Assembly: GCA_030144725.1 (NCBI GenBank)
Contig: JASKMD010000031.1
Span: forward strand, 9,025,823-9,089,822
Origin: Haematococcus lacustris
Lineage: Eukaryota; Chlorophyta; Chlorophyceae; Chlamydomonadales; Haematococcaceae
Direction: 5' to 3'
DNA: 64,000 nucleotides
Position 1 is the first letter of the stretch; every line of letters begins with the position of its first letter. Under the pieces are notes generated by a model. It worked only from the letters and a program-made list of their open reading frames with translations, was not told the origin of the DNA and searched no databases. The position numbers and the translations under genes were made by a program. Positions 37,661 to 48,872 of the stretch are shown here, one piece after another.

Positions 37661-40600
37661 ATGGATACACCACCGAATGCTGCAGAGGCACAGCCTGGAA
37701 GGCTGCAGCTGCCTTTTCTGTTTGAGGGCCGGCTAGGTAACAAGCCGTGCAGAGCCATGCTTGACACAGGTGCCAGTTGCACCATAATCAGCAAGGAGTG
37801 GTCGGAAAGACACAAAGGCAACATTAACCCTGCTGCACTACAAAGGAAGATCATGATGGAACCTCTGAGAGAGCTGACCGCAACAAATCAGCCTGTGGTG
37901 ATTACTCGTCGTCGTTGTAATGAACGTCGTTGTGGCCTGCTGGAGGTGCAAAAAAGCAAGACGAATTGCAGTGGTCATGCCAAGAATGCTCATGGTGTCG
38001 ATTGGATGCACGAGCACGTGCTGAAGGTTAAGCACGGGGTGTGCACGCTGTTTGAGGCACTTGGAGAGTCGGGGAAGCCTGTAAACTTGTTCGCACTGCA
38101 ACCAAAGCACCTGCCTGGGTTTGTGGCTGTCGCTGCTATGAAAGAGCAATGGGAAAGCGCAGCCGAAATTAAGCTGCTCAGTCCGGGCCAGGCCGTGCGA
38201 CAACTGCGGAAAGGTTGCAGCAGCTGGCTGATGCTAGTGAAGCCTGGCGATGCTGGCGACCAGCAGGGCTGGCACCAGGGCAGCTTGGCAGCCGTAGTAG
38301 CTGGATGCAGTGAGCAGAACACGAAGGCTGAGCAGGACCCCGAGCTGGTGCCACAAGCTGTGCTATAGGAGTTGCTATCTGAGTATGCTGATGTCTTTGG
38401 GGACATGCCACCGGGTTTGCCCCCTGACAGGCCAGTGGGGCACACAATCAGGACACCTCCCGGGGCTGAACCCCCCTACAAACGTATGTACAAGCTAAGC
38501 CCCAGAGAGGAGGCTGAAGTGAAGAAGCAGGTGGCTGCGCTGCTGGCCAAAGGGTTGATTGAGCCAAGCAGCAGCCCATACGGGGCACCAATCTTGTTTG
38601 TGTATTGATTACCGTGCTCTCAACGAGTTGACAGTAAGGGACAGGTACCCCCTGCCCAGGATTGATGACCTATTTGACAAGCTGGCTGGCAAGAGGGTGT
38701 TTAGCTCCCTAGACCTGCAGTCTGGGTACCACCAGATCAGGATTACAGAGGAGGATGTGCCTAAGACTGCCTTCTTGACGCCAATGGGCCAGTTCCAGTT
38801 CAAGGTGCTCTGTTTTGGGCTGACCAACGCCCCTGCTACGTTCCAACGGATGATGAATAACGTGTTCAAGCCTTTGATCAATGAGTGTGTGTTGGTGTAC
38901 ATTGATGACATTCTGGTGATGAGCAATACCCCTGAAGAGCATGTGCAGCACCTGAGGCAAGTCCTGCAGCTCATGAGAGAAAACAGATTCTACGCCAAAT
39001 TGGCAAAGTGGGAGTTCAACAAGACGCAGCTGGCGTTCCTGGGCCACATCGTGGGCAGCAAAGGCATTGCTGTCGACCCTGCGAAAGTGCAAGTCGTAAA
39101 AGAATGGCCGACGCCGCGCAACTTAAAAGACCTGCAGGCTTTCCTGGGGCTGACAAACTACTTCAGGCGGTTCATACCCAACTTCAGCTCTCTGGCTGCG
39201 CCGTTGACGAATCTGACCAGCAAGCAAGTGGCTGCTGCGTATGACTGGGAACACTTTGGGGGTAGCGAGCTAGAAGCATTCGATGGCCTTAAAGAGGCGC
39301 TGTGCTCTGCTCCTGTGCTGGCTCTGCCTGACTTCAGCAAGCCTTTTGTAGTGTGCACCGATGCGTCGCTGGTAGGCACCGGTGGGGTGCTGATGCAAGA
39401 TGGCAGGCCAATTGCTTACACAAGTAAAAAGATGTCCCCAGCTGAGACGCGCTATGCCACTGGAGAGCAGGAGCTGCTGTGTATAATCAGAGTAGTCAGA
39501 GGGTGGAGGTGCTATTTGGATGGAGCGGTTGATGTTACAATCCTGACTGATCACAATCCCCTCATCTACCTGCAAACATAGCCCAACTTGTCGAGGCGGC
39601 AGGTCAGATGGATGGAAGAGCTATCACGCTACAAGTATGAGATCAAATACATACCCGGTGCAACTAATGTGGCTGACCCTACCAGCCGTAACCCCGCTCT
39701 GGCCAATGAGGTGGCGCTAACAAGCTCATCAACACCACAAAATGCTGACTCTGAAGACGCCATGACTGTGATCATGACGCTAAGCTCCCGGGCTGAAGGG
39801 CATGTCTACGCCATAACTACACGCCGCACTGCTGCCCGGCTGCGAGAGAATGCTGAGCTGGGGCAGGTGGCTGCCCGGGAGGCTGCCCAAAGAGCAAACC
39901 AGCTGGTCCCACCAGATGATTTGGCTGCTGCCCATACGCCTGGCCAGGCAAGAATGACAAGTGCACATAAAAAGGGGGCGCAGCCAGGTGGGGGGGAATC
40001 CCTGCGGCAGCAACAACAAACAACAGAGTCACAAAACAAATTAAATAAACAAGGTGGTGACGAGCAGTCCACAATTGAGTCGGGTCCCTTAACCCTAATG
40101 CAGGCAATCAAACAAGCCTATGCGGCTGACACACGCTTTGCTGATGAGGCCTTCACATCGCAGCTATACCAGCATGAGGGGCTGTGGCTGACTGAGTGGG
40201 GCAGAGTGGTGGTGCCTGATGACGCTGCGCTGCGGAAGAAAGTGATATACACCATGCATGACACCAGGTCTGCTGGTCACCTGGGTATGACGAAGACCCT
40301 TGAGCAGGTGACGCGCTGGTTTACATGGCCTGGTGTGTCAGAGAATGTGAAGAGCTATGTGCGCAGCTGCCACTCGTGCCAAGTGAACAAGTCAAGTGCC
40401 AAGAAGCCTGCTGGCCTGCTGCAGCCGCTGCCCATACCTGAGAGACCGTGGGACAGCGTGTCAATGGACCTCATAGTGAAGCTTCCTGCAAGTGGGCCCA
40501 ACAAATATGACTCAATCCTTGTGTTTGTGGACAGACTAACAAAGATGGTTCACCTGGTGAAGACCTGGGAGAGCATGACGGCCACACAATATGCTAAGCT

Positions 40601-41627
40601 GTTCCTTGAGCATGTGTTCCGGCTGCATGGGATGCCGAGGAGTGTGGTCAGTGACAGAGGGCCCCAGTTCCACAACAAGTTCTGGGCTGAGGTGACCAAG
40701 CTGCTCCAGGTCCAGGTGAACCTATCCAGCGCCTACCACCCTGAAACAGATGGCCAAACAGAGCGTGTTAACAGGGTAATCGAAGAAATGCTAAGGCACT
40801 TCATCAGGCCTGACCAGCGGGACTGGGCGGAGTACTTACCTCTGGTGGAGTTCGCCATCAATAATGCCTGGCAGGAGTCGGTCCGCAGTACGCCCTTCTA
40901 CCTGAATTATGGCTATCATCCGCGGCTGGCTGAGCTGCTCGACCTGCCGCAGAAGGTGCCGCAGGCGCATGATTTTGTGAAGGGCATGAAGACAGCGGTT
41001 GAGCAGGCGAGGCAGTGCCTAGCGCGGGCGCAGAAGCGCATGAAGTCATATCAGGATAACAAACGGCGTGAAGTACTTTACCTGCCTGGTGACATGGTGC
41101 TGCTGAGCACACAGAACATGAGGGGTAAGGCTAACCAGCCTGGAGTCCGTAAGCTGAAGCCTCGCTATGTTGGTCCATTCAGTGTGCAGTACATGGTGGG
41201 CAAGGCAGCGGTGAAGCTGTGGCTGCCAGATGAGTGGTCTCGTCTCCACAACGTGTTTCATGTGTCCTTGGTGAAGCCCTATCGCACAGATGCTTCAGAG
41301 GCAGTGCCTGGGCTGGCTGGACCACCTCCTGTGCAGTGGCTAGATGGAGAGCCCCAATACACAGTGGAGAAGGTGGTGGGCCACAGGCTGGAGCCCAGCA
41401 AAGGCAAGCGCAAGGGCAAGAGTAAGAAGAGACGGCTTGAGTTCCTGGTCAAGTGGCAAGGACACGGTGACGAGCATAACACATGGGAGTTGAGCACACA
41501 GCTGGTGGGCTGCCAAGAGCTGATGGCCAGGTACATGGCAGAGCACAACCTGGGTGCCGAGGCTGAGGAGGCGGCTGATGGCGAGGCTGAAGCTAAGGAT
41601 GATGTTGAGGCTGAGGCCCAGGCCTGA
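37661..41627 (+). pseudogene. Gypsy-4 pol, broken by two stops, a 29-bp deletion and small changes
   Basis: Compared with the intact Gypsy-3 frame: the protease motif MLDTGASCTIISKEW is kept; a rearranged patch follows (RRRCNERRCGLLEV, then a lost stretch before HGVDWMHEH); TAG at 38366 after VPQAVL; 29 bp are missing near 38603 between direct TGTG copies, removing QKKDGSLRM and shifting frame; TAG at 39579 replaces a Gln codon in YLQTQ. RT (YIDD), RNase H, integrase and chromodomain (EFLVKWQGHGDEHNTWE) parts are otherwise well conser­ved and long frames remain (38559-39581, 39588-41627). It can serve only as a nonautonomous template. Confidence 0.9.
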
Positions 41628-41740
41628 TGGTAGTGACATGGATGGAACTCAGACACCAAGCGCTAGTGTGGGCGCGAGTGATGGCACAATGTGCCTGAGC
41701 GGGGCAACACCACGGTGGTCAGCTGAGGACAGCTGAGCCA

Positions 41741-41752
41741 GGTGGGGGGGAA
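41741..41752 (+). promoter_or_regulatory. Polypurine tract of Gypsy-4
   Basis: GGTGGGGGGGAA directly before the 3' LTR, the expected plus-strand primer position. Missing in Gypsy-5, which ends before this point. Confidence 0.7.
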
Positions 41753-41915
41753 TGTTACGTGATGATGTAATGCTGAGGCAATGATCGTAACGCCCCTATG
41801 AGAAGTGTGACGTGGTGCGGTGATCTGAGGCCGGGTTCGATTCCCGGGCAGACTTCCTGACAACGCCCAGTCTGTCATGGAGAACTCTGTCACCGTCACC
41901 GGACGTCTCGCAACA
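41753..41915 (+). repeat. Gypsy-4 3' LTR
   Basis: 163 bp; differs from the 5' LTR by GAGGCAATGA against GAGGTAATGA. Followed by the TGTGA duplicate. Confidence 0.9.
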
Positions 41916-42182
41916 TGTGAGTGTTTGACTGCGTCCCTCCTAAACCTCCCCGGCGGGCTGTTAGGCCTGAGGTTTCGGTGAAGCATGCCAGCTGCCGCTG
42001 TGCAAGTGATGTTCTTCAAGCTCCATTCTTCCTCAGGGTGTATAGCGCAAAGCGCCTCCAGTTTCTTTTCCTGCGTTCTGTACTAGAGCTGGGTGCAATT
42101 ACATGCTCCCACCAGGCTGACCCATCATTAGCAGCTTCTGATGCTGCCCAGCATCCCCACCTTTGTGCTGCCTGCACTTGCA

Positions 42183-43535
42183 GAAGAAGAAGAAGAAGAA
42201 GAAGAAGACTACGCCGGTATTCACCGGCGTGCATTAAGGGAGGAGCTACCGCCTGGGGCGCGGCCTGCTCCCACCAAGAAGCTCGTGAGGCAACGGACCC
42301 CCTAACCCCCCCCCCCCCTTAGTAGCTCGTAGCCTGTAGCTGTTCTTGGCAATGGAATGGGCTGCCTCTACTGCATGTCTCGTGAGCTTGTTTAGAAGCT
42401 TGATGGCGTTGGTTTGGGTAACCCCAAGGGCCAGGAGGTGTTGGCGTGTGTGTGTTTCGTATGTAATGCCGCCTATTCCTAGTAGAATTGGTCGTATTTC
42501 GACCATGTGGCCTACCATGCGTATGGTGTGTGCCAGCTGCGTGTGTTGATTGAGAGCCTTGTCCAGTTGTTCTGCACATCTTGAGTCCGCACAGTATTTG
42601 ATTTCTATGATCGTGACCTGTTTGATGGCTTTGCCACGTTTGTCCGTCTTCTTTGTAGGCGTCACCATGAGAATGTCTGGTCTGGTGGTATTTTTTGTCG
42701 TTGTTGGCTTGAGGCCAAGTGCCCGTAGTGTTGTATGTAGTGTGTCGTTAGGGAGGTCGAGGTTGTCCTTAGCGCCCTTCTCCCAGCTGCCGGTGTCCGC
42801 GAACCGAATGCACCCGCCTAGGGTTCCTTTGCTGATGGCTTTGGCGATGAGGCGGCCGGCCCCGTTGTGCCTTTCTTGCACGAGGGGTAGGGTCGCGCTA
42901 CAGCCCGAGAGGAGGTGTGTGGCACTGTCAGCCTCCCTACAGAGTGGGCAGAGGTCGTCTGTCGCCTTCTTCCAACGCATAGCTAGCTTTTGGTTGTAGA
43001 GCCCTCCGGTGCGGTAGAGTAAGGCGGTTCTTTGTGCGGGGATGGAGATGGACGTGTCTGTCATCACTCTTTCGCCCGCTCCTTTAGCCGCGTCTTTGGT
43101 AATAGCTTGGGTCATCTGGTAGTAGATGCTGTCTTGGTTGGCGAGCCCTAGCTTGTGCCTGTTGTGTATGTGTGCGCGCACGCTGTGGCGGCAGTCCGGC
43201 AGTGGCGTTAGGGCTTCGCCGTCATTCCCGTTGTTTAGCCAGATGTCCCTCTCTTTTCGTGCGGTCGGGTTGTACCCTAATGTGTTGGCTCGCTCCGGGT
43301 GTAGCGCTGCGTGCTTAGCAAGGGCATCTGCGCCTTCGTTTCCGATGATGCCCGTGTGGGCCTTGACTTTGAAGAATTGGATCGCGGCGGGGCTGTCGAT
43401 GATGAGGGTGGCGATGTCCGTCAGGATGTCGTTGTGTCTATGATTGATGAGGGACATCGGGTTAGCGAGGGCTCGGCGGATCTGGTAGAGAGAGCAGAGG
43501 CTGTCGGTGGCGATGCGTCTGGCCCCCGCTTTGAG
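42183..43535 (-). mobile_element. LINE insertion, 5'-truncated, Dualen/RandI-like, (GAA/TTC)n tail
   Basis: A 14-bp duplication TGCCTGCACTTGCA (42169-42182 and 43536-43549) bounds the insert. On the minus strand it begins inside an RNase H domain and ends with a TTC repeat tail (about 42183-42208). These are the marks of target-primed reverse transcription with early stop. Confidence 0.85.
42246..43535 (-). pseudogene. LINE ORF2 C terminus: RNase H, CCHC knuckle, PD-ExK endonuclease-like domain
   Basis: The open minus frame of about 430 codons starts in RNase H (GARRIATDSL with a catalytic Asp; FFKVKAHTGIIGNEGADALA with the His/Asp motif), continues to CPLCREADSATHLLSGC (C-x2-C-x7-H-x4-C), then TTRPDILMVTPTKK and VTIIEIKYCADSR. 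RPD...EIK after a CCHC knuckle matches the restriction-like endonuclease of early-branching LINEs; RNase H together with such an endonuclease is known from Dualen/RandI elements of Chlamydomonas. RT is missing through 5' truncation. The frame has no stops, so the insertion is young or recently active. The ORF nominally extends to 43580, but 43536-43580 is target DNA. Confidence 0.75.
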
Positions 43536-43978
43536 TGCCTGCACTTGCAACCTTGTTCTAGCAGGCTTAGGCAGCAACAACAGCTGCTGCTACTGTCTAG
43601 CAGCCCCAACCCCTTGCTGCCTGCACCTGCTGGGTGCTCTTACATGCTCCCAGCAGGCAGAACCAGTAGTAACTGCAGCATCTATTGCCTAGCAGCCCCA
43701 CCTCCCTTCAATTTGTCTTGTTCGACCCAGCGTCACACGTCACCCCTTTTCGGTGGTTCCAAATCCCGTTCGGGCCCCACCTATAAGCGGCGAGTGTCGC
43801 CGGGGCCCGTTGACCGCCGGAGGCTTTGGATACAGCTTGGCGAAGGGTGTCATTTGCGCTGCCACCGCGAGCTGAGTCATTTCTCACAAGCATACTCGCA
43901 AACCGGCGCTGCCCGCGGGGCACTGCTACCCGGTGTAAGCTAACAACGTCAGCATGAGCTCGCACGTCAGGGTCTGAG

Positions 43979-44208
43979 TGTTACGTGGGTATATCATGCA
44001 CCGGATGTGCACCCCTAACATCTCGCGAGCACCTATTCCAACGCAACATTGGTTTCCGACCGATACCCAAGGTGTTGATCTCCATCTCCATACCAAAGGT
44101 TACCCCTTGCACAACGGCAAGGGCATCCGGTCGGAAACCAATGTAACGACTAATAGGAGCTCATGAGATGACAACGTGCAACGCCTGTGGCCTTATATGC
44201 ACGTTACA
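43979..44208. mobile_element. Chimeric head-to-head TRIM: two different LTR-PBS halves facing inward
   Basis: 230 bp flanked by CTGAG (43974-43978, 44209-44213). The left end is a 70-bp LTR (43979-44048, TGTTACGTGGG...CGCAACA) followed by PBS TGGTTTCCGACCGA (44050-44063) on the plus strand. The right end is the 67-bp LTR of the 26.3-kb TRIM family (44142-44208) with its PBS on the minus strand. Thus both ends are 5' ends and no purine tract is present. Confidence 0.8.
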
Positions 44209-44283
44209 CTGAGAAGCCTTAACACAGTTAACACAGAATTAATCTATAAGGTTCGGGCAGACGGTTATAAGGTTCAGGTGTGA

Positions 44284-44446
44284 TGTTACGTGATGATGTA
44301 ATGCTGAGGTAATGATCGTAACGCCCCTATGAGAAGTGTGACGTGGTGCGGTGATCTGAGGCCGGGTTCGATTCCCGGGCAGACTTCCTGACAACGCCCA
44401 GTCTGTCATGGAGAACTCTGTCACCGTCACCGGACGTCTCGCAACA
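44284..44446 (+). repeat. Gypsy-5 5' LTR
   Basis: 163 bp with the same GAGGTAATGA variant as the Gypsy-4 5' LTR, not that of its 3' LTR. T-arm-like CCGGGTTCGATTCCCGG at 44362-44378. Confidence 0.9.
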
Positions 44447-44905
44447 GTTGGTTTCCGACCGATGCCGTCCGACTGGATCTATTTGCCACGTATCTGCCTG
44501 AGGATGAGCGGCAGAGGACGTTCTGGGTGGCGTGTAAGACGCGCTTGAGTCGGAGCTGGCTGTAGTGCGCCAGTTGTGGAATTGTTGCGAAGCAACGGCT
44601 GTGTGTGGGCTCTGAGCTGAGCGAAGAGGCTAGAGAGCCTGGAAACCAGTGGCTAATGAGCCTTTGTGCGGTACAACCAGTCGGCGGAGGTTGGTTCTGC
44701 GAGAGTGGAGGTGACAGTAGTCGTCGAGAGGCCGGTGATGGCTCAGTTGGGTGCGAAGAAGTTGCGTGACCCAGGAGCGGTTCCGGAAACAGTGGACGCT
44801 GGTGCAAGCCGAAGTATTGTTAGGCGGGCTTTGCCTGGGAGAAGATCCTGATCTTGTGCCTATGTTTGAGGCCAACTCTGCGTTTAAGAGAACGGCTATG
44901 GGACT

Positions 44906-47900
44906 ATGGATACACCACCGAATGCTGCAGAGGCACAGCCTGGAAGGCTGCAGCTGCCTTTTCTGTTTGAGGGCCGGCTAGGTAACAAGCCGTGCAGAGC
45001 CATGCTTGACACAGGTGCCAGTTGCACCATAATCAGCAAGGAGTGGTCGGAAAGACACGAAGGCAACGTTAACCCTGCTGCACTACAAAGGAAGATCATG
45101 ATGGAACCTCTGAGAGAGCTGACCGCAACAAATCAGCCTGTGGTGATTACTCGTCGTCGTTGTAATGAACGTCGTTGTGGCCTGCTGGAGGTGCAAAAAA
45201 GCAAGACGAATTGCAGTGGTCATGCCAAGAATGCTCATGGTGTCGATTGGATGCACGAGCACGTGCTGAAGGTTAAGCACGGGGTGTGCACGCTGTTTGA
45301 GGCACTTGGAGAGTCGGGGAAGCCTGTAAACTTGTTCGCACTGCAACCAAAGCACCTGCCTGGGTTTGTGGCTGTCGCTGCTATGAAAGAGCAATGGGAA
45401 AGCGCAGCCGAAATTAAGCTGCTCAGTCCGGGCCAGGCCGTGCGACAACTGCGGAAAGGTTGCAGCAGCTGGCTGATGCTAGTGAAGCCTGGCGATGCTG
45501 GCGACCAGCAGGGCTGGCACCAGGGCAGCTTGGCAGCCGTAGTAGCTGGATGCAGTGAGCAGAACACGAAGGCTGAGCAGGACCCCGAGCTGGTGCCACA
45601 AGCTGTGCTATAGGAGTTGCTATCTGAGTATGCTGATGTCTTTGGGGACATGCCACCGGGTTTGCCCCCTGACAGGCCAGTGGGGCACACAATCAGGACA
45701 CCTCCCGGGGCTGAACCCCCCTACAAACGTATGTACAAGCTAAGCCCCAGAGAGGAGGCTGAAGTGAAGAAGCAGGTGGCTGCGCTGCTGGCCAAAGGGT
45801 TGATTGAGCCAAGCAGCAGCCCATATGGGGCACCAATCTTGTTTGTGTATTGATTACCGTGCTCTCAACGAGTTGACAGTAAGGGACAGGTACCCCCTGC
45901 CCAGGATTGATGACCTATTTGACAAGCTGGCTGGCAAGAGGGTGTTTAGCTCCCTAGACCTGCAGTCTGGGTACCACCAGATCAGGATTACAGAGCAGGA
46001 TGTGCCTAAGACTGCCTTCTTGACGCCAATGGGCCAGTTCCAGTTCAAGGTGCTCTGTTTTGGGCTGACCAACGCCCCTGCTACGTTCCAACGGATGATG
46101 AATAACGTGTTCAAGCCTTTGATCAATGAGTGTGTGTTGGTGTACATTGATGACATTCTGGTGATGAGCAATACCCCTGAAGAGCATGTGCAGCACCTGA
46201 GGCAAGTCCTGCAGCTCATGAGAGAAAACAGATTCTACGCCAAATTGGCAAAGTGGGAGTTCAACAAGACGCAGCTGGCGTTCCTGGGCCACATCGTGGG
46301 CAGCAAAGGCATTGCTGTCGACCCTGCGAAAGTGCAAGTCGTAAAAGAATGGCCGACGCCGCGCAACTTAAAAGACCTGCAGGCTTTCCTGGGGCTGACA
46401 AACTACTTCAGGCGGTTCATACCCAACTTCAGCTCTCTGGCTGCGCCGTTGACGAATCTGACCAGCAAGCAAGTGGCTGCTGCGTATGACTGGGAACACT
46501 TTGGGGGTAGCGAGCTAGAAGCATTCGATGGCCTTAAAGAGGCGCTGTGCTCTGCTCCTGTGCTGGCTCTGCCTGACTTCAGCAAGCCTTTTGTAGTGTG
46601 CACCGATGCGTCGCTGGTAGGCACCGGTGGGGTGCTGATGCAAGATGGCAGGCCAATTGCTTACACAAGTAAAAAGATGTCCCCAGCTGAGACGCGCTAT
46701 GCCACTGGAGAGCAGGAGCTGCTGTGTATAATCAGAGCAGTCAGAGGGTGGAGGTGCTATTTGGATGGAGCGGTTGATGTTACAATCCTGACTGATCACA
46801 ATCCCCTCATCTACCTGCAAACATAGCCCAACTTGTCGAGGCGGCAGGTCAGATGGATGGAAGAGCTATCACGCTACAAGTATGAGATCAAATACATACC
46901 CGGTGCAACTAATGTGGCTGACCCTACCAGCCGTAACCCCGCTCTGGCCAATGAGGTGGCGCTAACAAGCTCATCAACACCACAAAATGCTGACTCTGAA
47001 GACGCCATGACTGTGATCATGACGCTAAGCTCCCGGGCTGAAAGGCCAGTCTACGCCATAACTACACGCCGCACTGCTGCCCGGCTGCGAGAGAATGCTG
47101 AGCTGGGGCAGGTGGCTGCCCGGGAGGCTGCCCAAAGAGCAAACCAGCTGGTCCCACCAGATGATTTGGCTGCTGCCCATACGCCTGGCCAGGCAAGAAT
47201 GACAAGTGCACATAAAAAGGGGGCGCAGCCAGGTGGGGGGGAATCCCTGCGGCAGCAACAACAAACAACAGAGTCACAAAACAAATTAAATAAACAAGGT
47301 GGTGACGAGCAGTCCACAATTGAGTCGGGTCCCTTAACCCTAATGCAGGCAATCAAACAAGCCTATGCGGCTGACACACGCTTTGCTGATGAGGCCTTCA
47401 CATCGCAGCTATACCAGCATGAGGGGCTGTGGCTGACTGAGTGGGGCAGAGTGGTGGTGCCTGATGACGCTGCGCTGCGGAAGAAAGTGATATACACCAT
47501 GCATGACACCAGGTCTGCTGGTCACCTGGGTATGACGAAGACCCTTGAGCAGGTGACGCGCTGGTTTACATGGCCTGGTGTGTCAGAGAATGTGAAGAGC
47601 TATGTGCGCAGCTGCCACTCGTGCCAAGTGAACAAGTCAAGTGCCAAGAAGCCTGCTGGCCTGCTGCAGCCGCTGCCCATACCTGAGAGACCGTGGGACA
47701 GCGTGTCAATGGACCTCATAGTGAAGCTTCCTGCAAGTGGGCCCAACAAATATGACTCAATCCTTGTGTTTGTGGACAGACTAACAAAGATGGTTCACCT
47801 GGTGAAGACCTGGGAGAGCATGACGGCCACACAATATGCTAAGCTGTTCCTTGAGCATGTGTTCCGGCTGCATGGGATGCCGAGGAGTGTGGTCAGTGAC

Positions 47901-48872
47901 AGAGGGCCCCAGTTCCACAACAAGTTCTGGGCTGAGGTGACCAAGCTGCTCCAGGTCCAGGTGAACCTATCCAGCGCCTACCACCCTGAAACAGATGGCC
48001 AAACAGAGCGTGTTAACAGGGTAATCGAAGAAATGCTAAGGCACTTCATCAGGCCTGACCAGCGGGACTGGGCGGAGTACTTACCTCTGGTGGAGTTCGC
48101 CATCAATAATGCCTGGCAGGAGTCGGTCCGCAGTACGCCCTTCTACCTGAATTATGGCTATCATCCGCGGCTGGCTGAGCTGCTCGACCTGCCGCAGAAG
48201 GTGCCGCAGGCGCATGATTTTGTGAAGGGCATGAAGACAGCGGTTGAGCAGGCGAGGCAGTGCCTAGCGCGGGCGCAGAAGCGCATGAAGTCATATCAGG
48301 ATAACAAACGGCGTGAAGTACTTTACCTGCCTGGTGACATGGTGCTGCTGAGCACACAGAACATGAGGGGTAAGGCTAACCAGCCTGGAGTCCGTAAGCT
48401 GAAGCCTCGCTATGTTGGTCCATTCAGTGTGCAGTACATGGTGGGCAAGGCAGCGGTGAAGCTGTGGCTGCCAGATGAGTGGTCTCGTCTCCACAACGTG
48501 TTTCATGTGTCCTTGGTGAAGCCCTATCGCACAGATGCTTCAGAGGCAGTGCCTGGGCTGGCTGGACCACCTCCTGTGCAGTGGCTAGATGGAGAGCCCC
48601 AATACACAGTGGAGAAGGTGGTGGGCCACAGGCTGGAGCCCAGCAAAGGCAAGCGCAAGGGCAAGAGTAAGAAGAGACGGCTTGAGTTCCTGGTCAAGTG
48701 GCAAGGACACGGTGACGAGCATAACACATGGGAGTTGAGCACACAGCTGGTGGGCTGCCAAGAGCTGATGGCCAGGTACATGGCAGAGCACAACCTGGGT
48801 GCCGAGGCTGAGGAGGCGGCTGATGGCGAGGCTGAAGCTAAGGATGATGTTGAGGCTGAGGCCCAGGCCTGA
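44906..48872 (+). pseudogene. Gypsy-5 pol, same lesions as Gypsy-4
   Basis: Carries the identical TAG after VPQAVL (45611), the identical 29-bp deletion near 45848, and the identical TAG in YLQTQ (46824). A few differences exist: HEGNVNP against HKGNINP, TEQDVPK against TEEDVPK, RAVRGWRC against RVVRGWRC, and AERPVYA against AEGHVYA. Where they differ, Gypsy-5 often agrees with intact Gypsy-3 (ERPVYA, HEGNVNP), so Gypsy-4 gained some changes after the duplication. Integrase and chromodomain frames remain open. Confidence 0.9.

Larger units (their letters stand above)
37039..41915 (+). mobile_element. Gypsy-4: LTR retrotransposon, complete ends, defective (4877 bp)
   Basis: LTRs of 163 bp (37039-37201, 41753-41915) differ at one visible position. 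TGTGA is duplicated at 37034-37038 and 41916-41920. Primer-binding site TGGTTTCCGACCGA at 37204-37217; purine tract GGTGGGGGGGAA at 41741-41752. gag is nearly absent and pol has stops and a deletion. Closest relative is Gypsy-3. Confidence 0.9.
42083..43783. mobile_element. Unclassified insert in segment X, itself holding the LINE fragment
   Basis: TA stands at both junctions (42081-42082 and 43784-43785), and the uninterrupted sequence exists at 36861-36880. Without the LINE the insert is about 330 bp, starts CTAGAGCTGGG, ends CCCCACCTA, and has two similar blocks (TTACATGCTCCCACCAGGC and TTACATGCTCCCAGCAGGC). Class unknown. Confidence 0.5.
41964..44228 (-). repeat. Segment X, inverted copy, with two later insertions
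   Basis: The 327-bp segment X lies here in reverse between the same CTGTTA and TAACAC junctions. It is opened by a 1.7-kb insert (42083-43783) and by a chimeric TRIM (43979-44208). After removing these and their duplicates the length is again 327 bp. Confidence 0.8.

Noticed and set aside
17113..44378. tRNA genes suggested by GGTTCGATTCC motifs
   Set aside because: The motifs lie inside LTRs or the TRIM. No matching acceptor stem or anticodon arm can be drawn, so they are T-arm-like motifs, not tRNA genes.
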